NCBI GenBank assembly: GCA_009594995.1
Contig: VOPR01000005.1
Location: 248,001 to 312,000, forward strand
DNA: 64,000 nt
Reading direction: 5' to 3'
From: Nitrospira sp.
GTDB lineage: Bacteria; Nitrospirota; Nitrospiria; Nitrospirales; Nitrospiraceae
Under the pieces are notes generated by a model. That model saw only the letters and a list, made by a program, of their open reading frames with translations, was not told the origin of the DNA and made no database searches. Each line of letters opens with the position of its first letter. Positions within the stretch are counted from its first letter, which is position 1. Below, one piece after another: positions 34,361-43,635 of the stretch. The position numbers and the translations under genes are program-made.

Positions 34361-35083
34361 TCAGGGTCGGCTCAGAACCGGCGCCCTCACGATTTCTACA
34401 TCGGCAGGAGTCTTGAAATCAAATAGGTCGTCTTTTAATCCACTGTTCGGCTTCAACTCTGAAAATTCAAAGGTGGCGACGTTGCCGCTAACCTCGTGCA
34501 GCGCGATGGTCTTGAGGAAATACGTCTTGGGCTGCACTTCGATCACGATTTTTTGAATCGCCCGCTCCGGTTCAGCACGTCCCTGCTTTGGAGTCAGCGA
34601 GACCAGGAGAATGCCTCCGGCTCCCCGCTCCTTATTGGGCATCGGTTCGATATCGAATTCCTCATCCAGCTTGGCCACGCCCTGCAGCAGTTGCAGCGGC
34701 GCCTGAGAAGCCGCCATATAGGTCAGCTTGCCGACCAAGACCTGCTTGTGCTCCGGCACGTACATTTTCACATCGTCCTTGTTGACGTAAATCTCTTCCG
34801 TAGCCGGTTCGATATAATCCCATCGCAGACGCCCCGGCTTCTTGATGTAGAAATGTCCGGTCGAGATCACGGGCGTCGAAAACCCTTCGATTCTGGTTTT
34901 TTGCGTGAACGAGGCCTGCAAGTCCTTGGTCTTCTCGTACCGCGCCTGAATGTTCTTCACCACTTCCTGAACTTCCTTCAGGAGCTGGAGGTCGACCGCC
35001 GGCTCATCGGGCTTCACCGTTTGGGCAATAGCCGGCAGTCCGCTGACTAACAGAAATGCAATGATGATGAATGTCCGCATCAT
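34361..35083 (-). CDS. lolA: Outer-membrane lipoprotein carrier LolA
   Basis: 240 residues with a signal peptide (FIIIAFLLVSGLPAIAQ). Periplasmic chaperone that takes lipoproteins from LolCDE to the outer membrane. Family signs: QARYEKTKDLQASFTQKT, FYIKKPGRLRWDYIEP, YVNKDDVKMYVPEHKQ and FEFSELKPNSGLKDDLFDF at the end. The first ATG overlaps the ftsK stop (ATGA), a common ftsK-lolA pairing, so the two are co-translated. Presence of lolA supports a didermic organism. Confidence 0.93.
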   Translation of the reverse strand: MMRTFIIIAFLLVSGLPAIAQTVKPDEPAVDLQLLKEVQEVVKNIQARYEKTKDLQASFTQKTRIEGFSTPVISTGHFYIKKPGRLRWDYIEPATEEIYVNKDDVKMYVPEHKQVLVGKLTYMAASQAPLQLLQGVAKLDEEFDIEPMPNKERGAGGILLVSLTPKQGRAEPERAIQKIVIEVQPKTYFLKTIALHEVSGNVATFEFSELKPNSGLKDDLFDFKTPADVEIVRAPVLSRP

Positions 35084-37521
35084 GCTTCATCTCCACCGAC
35101 CGGGCCTCGACGTCCCAGCACTTCTCGACGCCCATCCCGTCCTGCCGCTCCGACCACGCCTTCCGCCTCCATCTGTTCGATCATACGCGCCGCTCTCGGA
35201 TACCCCACGCGGAGGCGCCGCTGAATCAATGAGGCCGAGGCCTGGCCGGTCGACAAGACCAGGTCCTTCGCTTGTTCATAGACTTCATCCTTGGCCTGCT
35301 CCTCTTCCGCCTCTTCGATCTTGAGCGATTGCAGTTCGCGGCAATAGGAGGGTAATGCCTGTTTCTTGACGAATTCGACCACTCGCCGCACGTCGTCATC
35401 CGACACAAAAGACCCGTGAATACGCATCAACTTCCCGGTTCCCGACGCGAGATACAACATGTCACCGCGCCCAAGCAGTGCTTCCGCACCGTTCGCATCG
35501 AGAATCGTGCGGGAGTCCGTTTTGGACGAGACTTGAAACGCGATTCGAGCCGGAAAGTTGGCCTTGATCAAACCGGTCAACACATCGACCGACGGCCGTT
35601 GGGTGGCGAGCACGAGGTGAATGCCTGAGGCGCGCGCCATCTGAGCGAGACGAGCAATCTTGTCTTCCACATCTTTCGGGGCGACCATCATGAGATCCGC
35701 TAACTCATCGATCATCACCATAATGTACGGCAGGGGCTCGGGCGGGCTCGGCTTGACCGAATCAGTCGGCCCGTTGTCTCCGGCCGGCTCTGCATCTTCC
35801 CCCTTGGAGAGGCGCTCTTCTTCGGACAGAAACGTCAGTTCGACCTGCTCAGGTTTACCGGATTGCCAAACATCGGCTACCGCCCCCTGCACCTCGGAAA
35901 TTCGTCTATTGTACGCGTCGATGCTGCGCACGCCGGCTTCAGCCAGCAACTTGTACCGCCGCTCCATTTCCTGGACAACCCACCCCAACCCGCGCGCGGC
36001 CGATTTGGGATCGGTGATGACGGGACGCAGCAAATGCGGAATGCCATCGTAACTCTGGAACTCCAGCATTTTAGGATCGATGAGCAGTAACTTCACTTCA
36101 TCCGGCCGCGCGCTGAACAGGATACTCAAGAGCATCGTGTTCAACCCCACGCTTTTACCGGCCCCGGTAGCGCCGGCCACCAAGAGGTGCGGCATCGTTT
36201 GCAGATCGGCACAGACCGCGCCGCCGAAAATATCTTTCCCCAGCGCCAGGCTCAGCTTTGAACGTGATCGGGAAAAGGCATCGCTAGTCACGACTTCCTT
36301 CATGGACACCATTTCGCGATGCGGGTTCGGCACTTCGATTCCGACCACGGATTTCCCCGGCAAGGGGGCCACGATGCGTAGACTGATAGCCTTGAGCGCC
36401 AGCGCCAAATCATCGGCCAAGTTCACGATGCGCGCGACCTTGGTGCCGGGCGCCGGCTCGAATTCATACATGGTGACGACCGGCCCTGGGCGCACTTCGG
36501 TGACGCGCCCCTCGATTGCAAAACTTTTCAACGCCTTGGTCAGGATCTCCGATTGCAGCTTCAATTCATCGTCGCTGAGGCGGGCGATAGGACCGGAGGG
36601 ATCGCTGAGTAATTCTTGCGGGTCCGGCAGCACATACCCGTCGGACACGGATGGACTCGTCGCCACGGCCGGAGCCGACTCGTCTACAGGCGCGGCACGT
36701 TTTTCCACTTTCATCGGCGGCTGAATTTTGGGGGGAATCATGGGAACCGCAATCTGCTCGACCGCCTCAGCCACTACCTGCACCTCGCGGTCGAGCTCCG
36801 GCTCTTCCGCCTCGCGTGACGGCCGTGCAACTTTTACGCGTGCCCGCTTCGGTTGATTGATCGGCTCTTCCTGCTTCGCCGGCCACTCAGGCACGAGTCC
36901 GACAAGGCGCTCGCGGACTGCGACCCACCAGTCCGGGACCCGCTGCAGCAACAGGGTCAGCGACACCGGCACCGTAAAGAGCAGGGCCACCATCAGCCCG
37001 GTGAGGATCACGATATGCGCACCGGTCGTGGCAAAATAGCCGCGGATGCCATCGGCCAGCACCTGACCGACGATTCCGCCGGCCATCCCACGATTCACCC
37101 ATCCGCTGGAAATCGTCGGGACAGCCGTCACTTCCAAGTGCAGCAGTCCGCTCAGGAACACCATGGCGACCAGGCCGCTCCCGGCATTTCTCAGTCGCAT
37201 GGTGAGGGGAATAGGTGTGAAACAGCGCACACCGAGGAGTCCGAGGAGAATCGGAAAGAGATAAGCGGCTCCACCGACCATAAAAAAACATGCGGCCGCC
37301 GACAGCGCGCCAACCGACCCGATCATGTTTTTGGGCTGATTGCCGGCAGCTCCGGATGCCGCGATCGATTTGGCGTCGCCGGGAACGAACGACACCAGAC
37401 TGAGCAGGATCAAGAGACCGACTGCGATCAGGAGAACCCCGATCACTTCGCGCTTCACATGAGAGGAACGGGAAGGGGCTGAGCGGGCGTCACCGCGCTT
37501 TGCCGTGGTGGATACACCCAT
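35080..37521 (-). CDS. ftsK: DNA translocase FtsK
   Basis: 813 residues from the ATG giving MGVSTTAKRG, which sits 7 nt after a promoter -10 box; the longer frame to 37569 would overlap that promoter. Four membrane helices in the first 200 residues anchor it at the division septum; a variable linker rich in Glu/Pro/Val follows; the motor has Walker A VAGATGAGKSVGLN and Walker B PYIMVMIDELADLMM; ATQRPSVDVLTGLIKANFP is conserved. The C-terminal gamma winged helix (STGQASASLIQRRLRVGYPR) reads KOPS-type sequences and activates XerCD. The motor contains an insert rich in acidic residues (EEERLSKGEDAEPAGDNG). Confidence 0.96.
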   Translation of the reverse strand: MGVSTTAKRGDARSAPSRSSHVKREVIGVLLIAVGLLILLSLVSFVPGDAKSIAASGAAGNQPKNMIGSVGALSAAACFFMVGGAAYLFPILLGLLGVRCFTPIPLTMRLRNAGSGLVAMVFLSGLLHLEVTAVPTISSGWVNRGMAGGIVGQVLADGIRGYFATTGAHIVILTGLMVALLFTVPVSLTLLLQRVPDWWVAVRERLVGLVPEWPAKQEEPINQPKRARVKVARPSREAEEPELDREVQVVAEAVEQIAVPMIPPKIQPPMKVEKRAAPVDESAPAVATSPSVSDGYVLPDPQELLSDPSGPIARLSDDELKLQSEILTKALKSFAIEGRVTEVRPGPVVTMYEFEPAPGTKVARIVNLADDLALALKAISLRIVAPLPGKSVVGIEVPNPHREMVSMKEVVTSDAFSRSRSKLSLALGKDIFGGAVCADLQTMPHLLVAGATGAGKSVGLNTMLLSILFSARPDEVKLLLIDPKMLEFQSYDGIPHLLRPVITDPKSAARGLGWVVQEMERRYKLLAEAGVRSIDAYNRRISEVQGAVADVWQSGKPEQVELTFLSEEERLSKGEDAEPAGDNGPTDSVKPSPPEPLPYIMVMIDELADLMMVAPKDVEDKIARLAQMARASGIHLVLATQRPSVDVLTGLIKANFPARIAFQVSSKTDSRTILDANGAEALLGRGDMLYLASGTGKLMRIHGSFVSDDDVRRVVEFVKKQALPSYCRELQSLKIEEAEEEQAKDEVYEQAKDLVLSTGQASASLIQRRLRVGYPRAARMIEQMEAEGVVGAAGRDGRREVLGRRGPVGGDEA

Positions 37522-37528
37522 GCGGCGG

Positions 37529-37557
37529 ATCGTAGCACAGGGAAAACGCCTTTTCAA
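37529..37557 (-). promoter_or_regulatory. ftsK promoter, predicted leaderless start
   Basis: On the minus strand TTGAAA (37557-37552), 17-nt spacer, TACGAT (37534-37529) preceded by TGC. Seven nt separate the -10 from the ATG at 37521, leaving no room for a ribosome-binding site. Confidence 0.6.
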
Positions 37558-37620
37558 ACAAAGGGGCAATGTTGCGCACGTCGCTCAGGGCGCACCCCTC
37601 GCCGCGTATCGTCGACGCCC

Positions 37621-38424
37621 TCAACCTGGAACATCATCAAAGGCACGGGCAAGTGCACGATAGTCGTCCAAGGTCAGCATCTCTGCGCGGGCCTGCGGCG
37701 AGACACCGGCTGCTTCCGTTGCCCGGGCAATTCGTTCAGGCGGATAGCCCTCATCACGGAGAGAATTGACCAGCGTCTTCCGACGATGGGCGAACGAGGC
37801 TCGCACCAAACGGCGAAACCGCTCGTGGCGGACCGGATCAAATCCTTCCTGCGCCTTGATAGCCAGATGCACGACCGCCGATCCCACTGTCGGGCGAGGA
37901 CGGAAACAATTCGCCGACACCCGAAAGGCGACCTCCACGTCTGCCGCCTCTTGCGTCAGCACCGAGAGCACTCCGTAGTCTTCGCTGTTGGGTTTGGCTG
38001 CCAACCTGAGTGCTACTTCCGTTTGCAGCATCAGCACAAGACGATCGAGATGGGCACGGGCATCGAGCAAGGCGAACAGGATCGGCGTGGAAACATAATA
38101 GGGAAGGTTCGACACCACCACGGTGCGCGGGGGCAAAGTGTCATAGGGAAAGGCCAGCGCATCGCCGATTCGAAGGTCCAGGTTGCGGCAATGACCGAGC
38201 GTCTCCTGTAGTTGGGGCTGCAGTTGCGGATCGATCTCGACCGCAATGACACGCCCCGCCTCGGCACACAACCCGGCCGTCAGGGCGCCCCGCCCAGGTC
38301 CGATCTCCAGCACCGTGTCCTCCGGACGAAGCGCGGCCAGGGAGACAATCTTGCGGATGATGTTCGGGTCGATGAGAAAGTTCTGACCAAGCCGTTTCAG
38401 TGCTGGAGGGAAGGACGCAGCCAT
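37621..38424 (-). CDS. rsmA: 16S rRNA dimethyladenosine methyltransferase RsmA (KsgA)
   Basis: 267 residues. Dimethylates two adjacent adenosines near the 3' end of 16S rRNA. Motifs: KRLGQNFLIDPNIIRKIV, SAM-binding VLEIGPGRGALTAGL, VIAVEIDPQL, motif IV SNLPYYVSTPI, and the C-terminal helical domain with RASFAHRRKTLVNSL. Length is normal. It follows the small 38441 gene by 16 nt and lies in a minus-strand group with pdxA; the ATG lacks a strong ribosome site, suggesting coupling. Confidence 0.96.
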   Translation of the reverse strand: MAASFPPALKRLGQNFLIDPNIIRKIVSLAALRPEDTVLEIGPGRGALTAGLCAEAGRVIAVEIDPQLQPQLQETLGHCRNLDLRIGDALAFPYDTLPPRTVVVSNLPYYVSTPILFALLDARAHLDRLVLMLQTEVALRLAAKPNSEDYGVLSVLTQEAADVEVAFRVSANCFRPRPTVGSAVVHLAIKAQEGFDPVRHERFRRLVRASFAHRRKTLVNSLRDEGYPPERIARATEAAGVSPQARAEMLTLDDYRALARAFDDVPG

Positions 38425-38440
38425 GGTTTCACGCGGCTTT

Positions 38441-38758
38441 CTACCCGGCCGTCGGAGGTGTCGCGGCTCGAAGGCGTTTTGCGAGCGTGACCAGATAGGA
38501 CCGATAACATTCGACCTCGTCGCTGAACTCCTCGATCAGATCGTTGGTAAAGGCGATCCCGGGATTTTTCTTGGCCAGCCCATCCGCCTCGGCCTGTCCG
38601 GCATGCTGCTGAAGGAGAGCCACGGTGCGAATCTTCCAATTCCCCATGCGCTCTGTGCCGAGGGTGGTGTTAAAGTCCTGGATGGTCCGCTTCGCAATTG
38701 CGTCCAACTCTTTTACCTGCTGATCGATCATCGTCGCCGCGGAACCTGGGTCTGACAT
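38441..38758 (-). CDS. Small helical protein of unknown function
   Basis: 105 residues, soluble, mostly alpha-helical (MIDQQVKELDAIAKRTIQDF, AFTNDLIEEFSDEVECYRSYLV), with no signal peptide or membrane segment. A good AGAGGAG precedes the ATG. It is placed between pdxA (18 nt upstream) and rsmA (16 nt downstream) on the same strand, so it is co-transcribed with them. No family is recognised. Confidence 0.65.
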   Translation of the reverse strand: MSDPGSAATMIDQQVKELDAIAKRTIQDFNTTLGTERMGNWKIRTVALLQQHAGQAEADGLAKKNPGIAFTNDLIEEFSDEVECYRSYLVTLAKRLRAATPPTAG

Positions 38759-38776
38759 GAATGTGACTCCTCTTTC

Positions 38777-39820
38777 CTATCGGGACGGTTTTTGAACAGG
38801 GGACCACGAGTGAGCCAGACGTGCTGCGACCTTGACGGCCTCCAGCAAACTCCCATGCTCGGCAACCCCTTTGCCGGCAATGTCGTAGGCCGTCCCATGA
38901 TCGACCGAGGTGCGGATGATGGGCAGGCCCACCGTCAAATTCACGCAGGTGCCAAAGGCCACCAACTTGAGCGGAATGAGCCCTTGATCGTGATACATCG
39001 CCACCACGCCATCATAGTCGCCGCGGGCGGCTTTTCCGAACAGGGTATCGGCAGGCAATGGATCGCTGGCTTTGATCCCTGCGGCCCTGGCCAGCTTCAC
39101 GGCCGGAGCGATGCTGGTCGCTTCCTCATTGCCGAACAACCCGTGCTCGCCCGCATGGGGATTCAACGCCGCGACACCAATCTTGGGGCGTGCGATGCAG
39201 AAATACTTCGTCAGGCCAAGGTGGGCGAGACGAATGGCTTTCGTAATCCGCTGCGTGGTCAACAGCGGCGAGAGCGCATGGATGGCCACATGTGTGGTCG
39301 TGAACATAATTTTCAGCGGCCCGCCGACGATCATCATGCCGAACTCTTTGGTCTTGGTCAGATCGGCCAGCAATTCCGTATGGCCCGGGTAGTGAAACCC
39401 GGCCATGTTCATGGCTTCTTTGTTGATGGGCGCCGTGACGATCCCGCCGACACTCCCCGCCTGCGCCAGTTCGACCGCCCGCTTGATGAATGCGATGGAG
39501 GCGGCGCCCGTCACTGCGGCGGCCACTCCCATTCGGAACTTCGGCAAGGGACCCTCCAGCGGATCGGCGACAGCGACCTGTCCGGTTTTCAATCGCGTGC
39601 CACCTGCCGGATCAAACGGTACCACCTCCAGCGGCAAGTCCAGCCACTTGATGGTTCGTTCCATCACCGGGCGGGAGCCGATCACCACCGGGCGACAGAG
39701 TCTCATCAGTGCCTTATCGGCCAGAGCCTTGGCAATGACCTCCGGACCGATTCCGGCCGGATCCCCCATCGTAAGACCCAATATAGGACGGACTGATTGT
39801 TGCGCTGATTTACGAGCCAT
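38777..39820 (-). CDS. pdxA: 4-hydroxythreonine-4-phosphate dehydrogenase PdxA
   Basis: 347 residues. Oxidises 4-phosphohydroxythreonine in the DXP-dependent pyridoxal phosphate pathway. Motifs: GLTMGDPAGIGPEVIAKAL, the metal-site histidines in YPGHTELLADLT, THVAIHALSPLL and MYHDQGLIPLKL, plus NPHAGEHGLFGNEE. The ATG at 39820 (MARKSAQQ) overlaps the end of the exchanger gene by 11 nt and is preferred over an in-frame start nine codons earlier. PdxA often neighbours rsmA, as it does here. Confidence 0.95.
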   Translation of the reverse strand: MARKSAQQSVRPILGLTMGDPAGIGPEVIAKALADKALMRLCRPVVIGSRPVMERTIKWLDLPLEVVPFDPAGGTRLKTGQVAVADPLEGPLPKFRMGVAAAVTGAASIAFIKRAVELAQAGSVGGIVTAPINKEAMNMAGFHYPGHTELLADLTKTKEFGMMIVGGPLKIMFTTTHVAIHALSPLLTTQRITKAIRLAHLGLTKYFCIARPKIGVAALNPHAGEHGLFGNEEATSIAPAVKLARAAGIKASDPLPADTLFGKAARGDYDGVVAMYHDQGLIPLKLVAFGTCVNLTVGLPIIRTSVDHGTAYDIAGKGVAEHGSLLEAVKVAARLAHSWSPVQKPSR

Positions 39821-40823
39821 GTGTATAGAGGAAGAGTGTGTACCCAAGGTACAGCAGTGCGCTGCCGCTGAGCAACCAGGGCCGCCAATGCCCAGACAGG
39901 ACCGCCTGCAGCAGGCTCAAGGACATGGCAACGACCGCCAGAACCATCGTCGCCAGCGCCGTGGTGCCCAGGGTCCATTCGGTGCCGAGCAATCCGACGG
40001 ACACGGGAATCGAGCCTTGGAACACCATCGCCCCGGTGACGTTCCCGACCGCCAAACGATCTTTTTTTCGATACAGCCACAGAAAACTATTCGACATCTC
40101 CGGCAACTCGGTGGCCAGTGGCGCAATCAGCAATGCGAGGATGAGGGGCGACACCTGCATTTCGGCTGAAATGGAGTTCGCCGCAGTGACAAACAGATGG
40201 GCACCACCAACCAAGCCCAGCAACCCCACGACTCCTTGCGCGCCAATCACCAGATATGACGGTTTGGTCGAGTGGCGGGCAAACAGCAGCGGTTCCAATT
40301 CACCGCCCCCCTCGCCTTCCTCATCCTCCGCTGAAAATTTGAGCTTCATGTAATAGACATACATCCCCAGCAGGACGACCGCCACGGCCACATGGAACGG
40401 CCGCGAGGGAATCATGGCGCAAATCAGCGCCAACGCATAACTGACCAGAAAGAAGCTGATGTCGACCCGGACCTCGCCATAATTGAGCTTGAACGTCGCG
40501 GTCCGCTTTCCCAACTTCGCATAGAGCAACAGCAACAGGGCCAGGATCGGCAGCACCAGCGTACTCAGCATGAACGGCGCCCCGAGAATCGCACCCAGAC
40601 CGACTTCCATCTGTTCGCGGCCCGCCCCGAAAAAAATGGCGATGATCGGAATCGATGTTTCAGGCAAGGTCGTCCCGACGGCAGCAAATACGCTCCCGAC
40701 TGCGCCCTCCGAAATGTTCAGACGCCTTCCGAGCCACTCAATTCCATTCGTGAACAGATGGCACCCGGCGAGGGTGATGACGACGGAGGCAACAAACAAT
40801 CCCACGTAGAGCAGGATCGTCAC
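39810..40823 (-). CDS. CaCA-type sodium/calcium exchanger family protein
   Basis: 337 residues with about ten membrane helices in two inverted repeats. The alpha repeats are recognisable as EGAVGSVFAAVGTTLPETSIPI and ILALLIAPLATELPEMSNSF, the ion-binding segments of cation/Ca2+ exchangers. A central acidic cytoplasmic loop (EDEEGEGGGELE) separates the halves. GTG start. The gene overlaps pdxA by 11 nt. Exchange of Ca2+ against Na+ or H+ across the inner membrane is known for the family; the ion pair is not resolved here. Confidence 0.85.
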   Translation of the reverse strand: MTILLYVGLFVASVVITLAGCHLFTNGIEWLGRRLNISEGAVGSVFAAVGTTLPETSIPIIAIFFGAGREQMEVGLGAILGAPFMLSTLVLPILALLLLLYAKLGKRTATFKLNYGEVRVDISFFLVSYALALICAMIPSRPFHVAVAVVLLGMYVYYMKLKFSAEDEEGEGGGELEPLLFARHSTKPSYLVIGAQGVVGLLGLVGGAHLFVTAANSISAEMQVSPLILALLIAPLATELPEMSNSFLWLYRKKDRLAVGNVTGAMVFQGSIPVSVGLLGTEWTLGTTALATMVLAVVAMSLSLLQAVLSGHWRPWLLSGSALLYLGYTLFLYTHGS

Positions 40824-40881
40824 AGGAAGCCCCCCATGGCAGTGTAACTGGTGAAGCGTGAACCGGATATCTTCTCTTGCA

Positions 40882-42090
40882 TCACGTGCGCACTTTCCCC
40901 TTCGGCCTTGTGCCTTGTGCCTGGCGATAGGCCACCATGGCTTCTTCTAAAATGTCTTTGACCGGACGCCCGCTTTGTTCGGCAATGCGCTTACAATCTT
41001 CATACTCCGGAGCGGCTTTGCTCCGACCCGGTTGAGACTCAGCGAGTTTGATGCGCACATCGTGACCGTGGATGCGCACCGACGCAAACCGGCGCGGCAG
41101 AATACGCCGCTGCACTTCGCGCGTGCGGACACCGAGCGCCGTCGTGTCGGCAAACAGCACGGCCAGGACCGCCTCTGCCTTTTCCCGTGGCACGAGGACG
41201 GTGAGCACATTCCCGGGCCGGCCTTTCTTCATGGTCACTGCGGCGAGCGTGGCATCCACGGCCCCGGCAGCAAACAGCCGGTCAAATACCGTTTCATAGA
41301 CTTGCGGATTCAAGTCATCGAGGTTCGTCTCGAGTTCAACGATTGTGTCCATTGCACCGGGGCTGTCCGCCTCTTCACCGATGAACACGCGCAACACGTT
41401 TGCCCACTGGGCCGGATCGGCAGTCCCCGCACCATATCCCACCTGACATACCTGCATGGAGGGCAGGCAGCCAAATTCGGCGGCCAGGGTTCGCAACAAC
41501 GCCATCCCGGTCGGGGTCGTGAGCTCCCGTTCCGGACCCTTGGCATAGATCGGCACGCCGACCGCCAAGGCCGCCACGGCTGGTCCTGGCACGGGCAACG
41601 CGCCATGAGCTGACATCAGGGTACCGGACCCCACATTGATGGCAGAGGCCGTGACGCGCTGAATGCCCAATAGATGCAGCCCCAAGACTCCGCCGACGAC
41701 ATCCACAAACGAATCGATCACGCCCACTTCGTGGAAGTGCACATGCGAGGGATCGACCCCGTGGGCCTTTCCCTCGGCGTCAGCCAATACGTCGAACACC
41801 GCCTGACTCCGGTCTTTCACCACCGGCGGCAGGCCGCTTTTCTTCAGAATTCGTGCAATTTGTGCCAGCGTCAACGGCGCCCGAAAACCCTTCTCGATCA
41901 GCACATCGACTTTGGTCGCGGTAATAGCGCCACGCTCGACGCGTGTGCGGGCCAGCCGATACCCCTCGACTTTCAACGCGGCCAGGCCGCGCACGAGATC
42001 CTTGAACGGCAACCCCGCATCGACCAACGCGCCCAATGTCATGTCGCCGCTGATGCCGGAAAAACAGTCGAAATGAAGATGCCTTGCCAC
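40882..42090 (-). CDS. larC: Nickel-pincer cofactor cyclometallase LarC
   Basis: 402 residues from a GTG four nt after TAGGAG; the longer frame starting at 42120 lacks a ribosome site. Inserts nickel into the pincer cofactor of lactate racemase-type enzymes using CTP. Motifs: HFDCFSGISGDMTLGALVDAGL at the N terminus, HFHEVGVIDSFVDVVG, LPVPGPAVAALAVGVP, TPTGMALLRTLA and ETNLDDLNPQVYE. In some species the protein is split by a programmed frameshift; here the frame is continuous. LarB lies 760 nt away on the same strand; LarE and LarA are not in the window. Confidence 0.9.
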   Translation of the reverse strand: MARHLHFDCFSGISGDMTLGALVDAGLPFKDLVRGLAALKVEGYRLARTRVERGAITATKVDVLIEKGFRAPLTLAQIARILKKSGLPPVVKDRSQAVFDVLADAEGKAHGVDPSHVHFHEVGVIDSFVDVVGGVLGLHLLGIQRVTASAINVGSGTLMSAHGALPVPGPAVAALAVGVPIYAKGPERELTTPTGMALLRTLAAEFGCLPSMQVCQVGYGAGTADPAQWANVLRVFIGEEADSPGAMDTIVELETNLDDLNPQVYETVFDRLFAAGAVDATLAAVTMKKGRPGNVLTVLVPREKAEAVLAVLFADTTALGVRTREVQRRILPRRFASVRIHGHDVRIKLAESQPGRSKAAPEYEDCKRIAEQSGRPVKDILEEAMVAYRQAQGTRPKGKVRT

Positions 42091-42174
42091 GTGACTCCTA
42101 CGATTCAACATCCAGCGCAAACGAGCGGCATCTTACCGGAGCGGCACCCAGACAGCAATCATTCCGCTCGTTCA

Positions 42175-42203
42175 TTGACAGCCTTTCGATGCTGTGTTAT
42201 CCC
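42175..42203 (+). promoter_or_regulatory. Candidate promoter between larC and the 42261 gene
   Basis: TTGACA (42175-42180), 17-nt spacer, TATCCC (42198-42203). The -10 is weak. It reads toward the secreted-protein gene whose ATG is 57 nt further on. Confidence 0.35.
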
Positions 42204-42260
42204 CAATCAAGAGACGCATTCCATCAGTCCACCAGCCCGTAGCCTGCGACACCGACACCC

Positions 42261-42833
42261 ATGATCAATTCAACACCACTTCCCCGCACCACTGTCAGTC
42301 GCGCATCGAACAGACCGAGACTCGGCTTGCTGCTCTTGTTGAGCGGCCTCTTCCTACTGGGGGGACAGACCACGGATGTCCTGGCCAAGACCAAAGGCAA
42401 GAGCAGCGTGCCGCGCCCTGAGCCGGACCTGAAGATTCTCTCCCTCCAGGCCGCGCCGATGCCCTACCGGCCGCAGGATGGGCCCTTTCATTTCATCGCG
42501 ACCGTGCAACTGCCGAAAGAAATCGATGAGCAACTCATGCTGGAGGTCTCCGCCCTCGTGACCTCCTCATCCATGACTTCGCTGCGTTTTCTCTCGATCC
42601 GGCAACAGGTCAATGAACATGTGCAAACGACTCCGAGCGCAGCCGGAGAGACGCCGCAAAAACACGTGCATGTCGACCTCGTCTGGGACGGATTGGATCA
42701 CAACAAACAACAGGTCCCGGTGGGATCCTATGAATATGAAGTGCGGGTCAAACTGCTCAGTAACGGAGAGAAGGGCCAGCGCACCCAGATGCTCTCATGG
42801 CCTAAACGCGGCAAGATTGTGGTCAAAAACTAG
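42261..42833 (+). CDS. Secreted protein of unknown function
   Basis: 190 residues with an N-terminal hydrophobic signal (LGLLLLLSGLFLLGGQTTDVLA). The mature region is predicted beta-rich (FHFIATVQLPKEIDEQLMLEVSALV, VPVGSYEYEVRVKLLSNGE), compatible with an Ig-like or FlgD-type sandwich exported to the periplasm. The gene lies divergent to larC and convergent with larB, interrupting the two lar genes. No family is named with confidence. Confidence 0.65.
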   Translation: MINSTPLPRTTVSRASNRPRLGLLLLLSGLFLLGGQTTDVLAKTKGKSSVPRPEPDLKILSLQAAPMPYRPQDGPFHFIATVQLPKEIDEQLMLEVSALVTSSSMTSLRFLSIRQQVNEHVQTTPSAAGETPQKHVHVDLVWDGLDHNKQQVPVGSYEYEVRVKLLSNGEKGQRTQMLSWPKRGKIVVKN

Positions 42834-42852
42834 TTGCGGACATGCCCCTGGC

Positions 42853-43635
42853 TCAGGCCTTCTTGCCTGCAGTCTCTTCACCATCTGTCTCCCCCACCAT
42901 ATTAATCCGGTGAGCCAGACAACCGGCGCCGAAGCCGTTGTCGATATTCATCACACCGACTCCTGCCGCGCAGGAATTCAACATCGTTAACAGCGCGGCC
43001 AGACCGCCGAAATGCGCGCCATAGCCCCGGCTCGTGGGCACCGCAATCACCGGCTGGCGTACCAGCCCGCCGACGACACTCGGCAACACGCCGTCCATCC
43101 CGGCCGCCACGATGATCGCCCGGGCGTCATGCAACCGGTCCTGCTGGCCGAGCAGCCGATGCAACCCGGCCACCCCCACGTCATACAATGTGTCGGTGTT
43201 GCTTCCCATGATATCCGCCGTCACACGTGCTTCTTCCGCCACGGGAATATCGGCCGTGCCGGCAGTGACTATAAGCACCGACCCACGACGCTTCAGCTTG
43301 GGCGGCACAATGGCTACCACACGCGCCGCCTCGTGATAGATGGCCCGCTTGCTGACCCGCACCAACGCCCGCGCGACGGAGGGCTCCACCCGCGTGGCCA
43401 ACAGCGCATCGTTCTTCCGCAACAGGGTTCGGGCAATCGCCACCACCTGCGACACGGTTTTCCCTTCGCAAAAAATGACTTCCGGAAAGCCCTGGCGAAG
43501 CGAGCGGTGGTGATCAAGTGAGGCAAAACCTAAATTCTCATATGGAAGAGTGCGCAACTGGTGCAGCGCATCAGGCACCGCCAGGGCTCCCTGCTGGACC
43601 TTGGTGAGTAACGCCTGCAATTGGGCTTGGTTCAT
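42853..43635 (-). CDS. larB: Nickel-pincer cofactor biosynthesis protein LarB
   Basis: 260 residues. LarB carboxylates and hydrolyses nicotinate adenine dinucleotide to start the pincer cofactor. PurE-like C-terminal fold: VLIVTAGTADIPVAEEARVTA, VGVAGLHRLLGQ, IIVAAGMDGVLPSVVGGLV, VIAVPTSRGYGAHFGGLAALLTMLNSC and GVGVMNIDNGFGAG. N-terminal helical part DALHQLRTLPYENLGFASLDHHR is typical. The ATG overlaps the gpsA stop (ATGA), so larB is the downstream partner of gpsA in one transcript. Confidence 0.93.
   Translation of the reverse strand: MNQAQLQALLTKVQQGALAVPDALHQLRTLPYENLGFASLDHHRSLRQGFPEVIFCEGKTVSQVVAIARTLLRKNDALLATRVEPSVARALVRVSKRAIYHEAARVVAIVPPKLKRRGSVLIVTAGTADIPVAEEARVTADIMGSNTDTLYDVGVAGLHRLLGQQDRLHDARAIIVAAGMDGVLPSVVGGLVRQPVIAVPTSRGYGAHFGGLAALLTMLNSCAAGVGVMNIDNGFGAGCLAHRINMVGETDGEETAGKKA

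Noticed and set aside
38792..39796. 334-codon open frame opposite pdxA
   Set aside because: Long only because the pdxA codon bias excludes stops on the other strand; the sequence resembles no protein and has no promoter.
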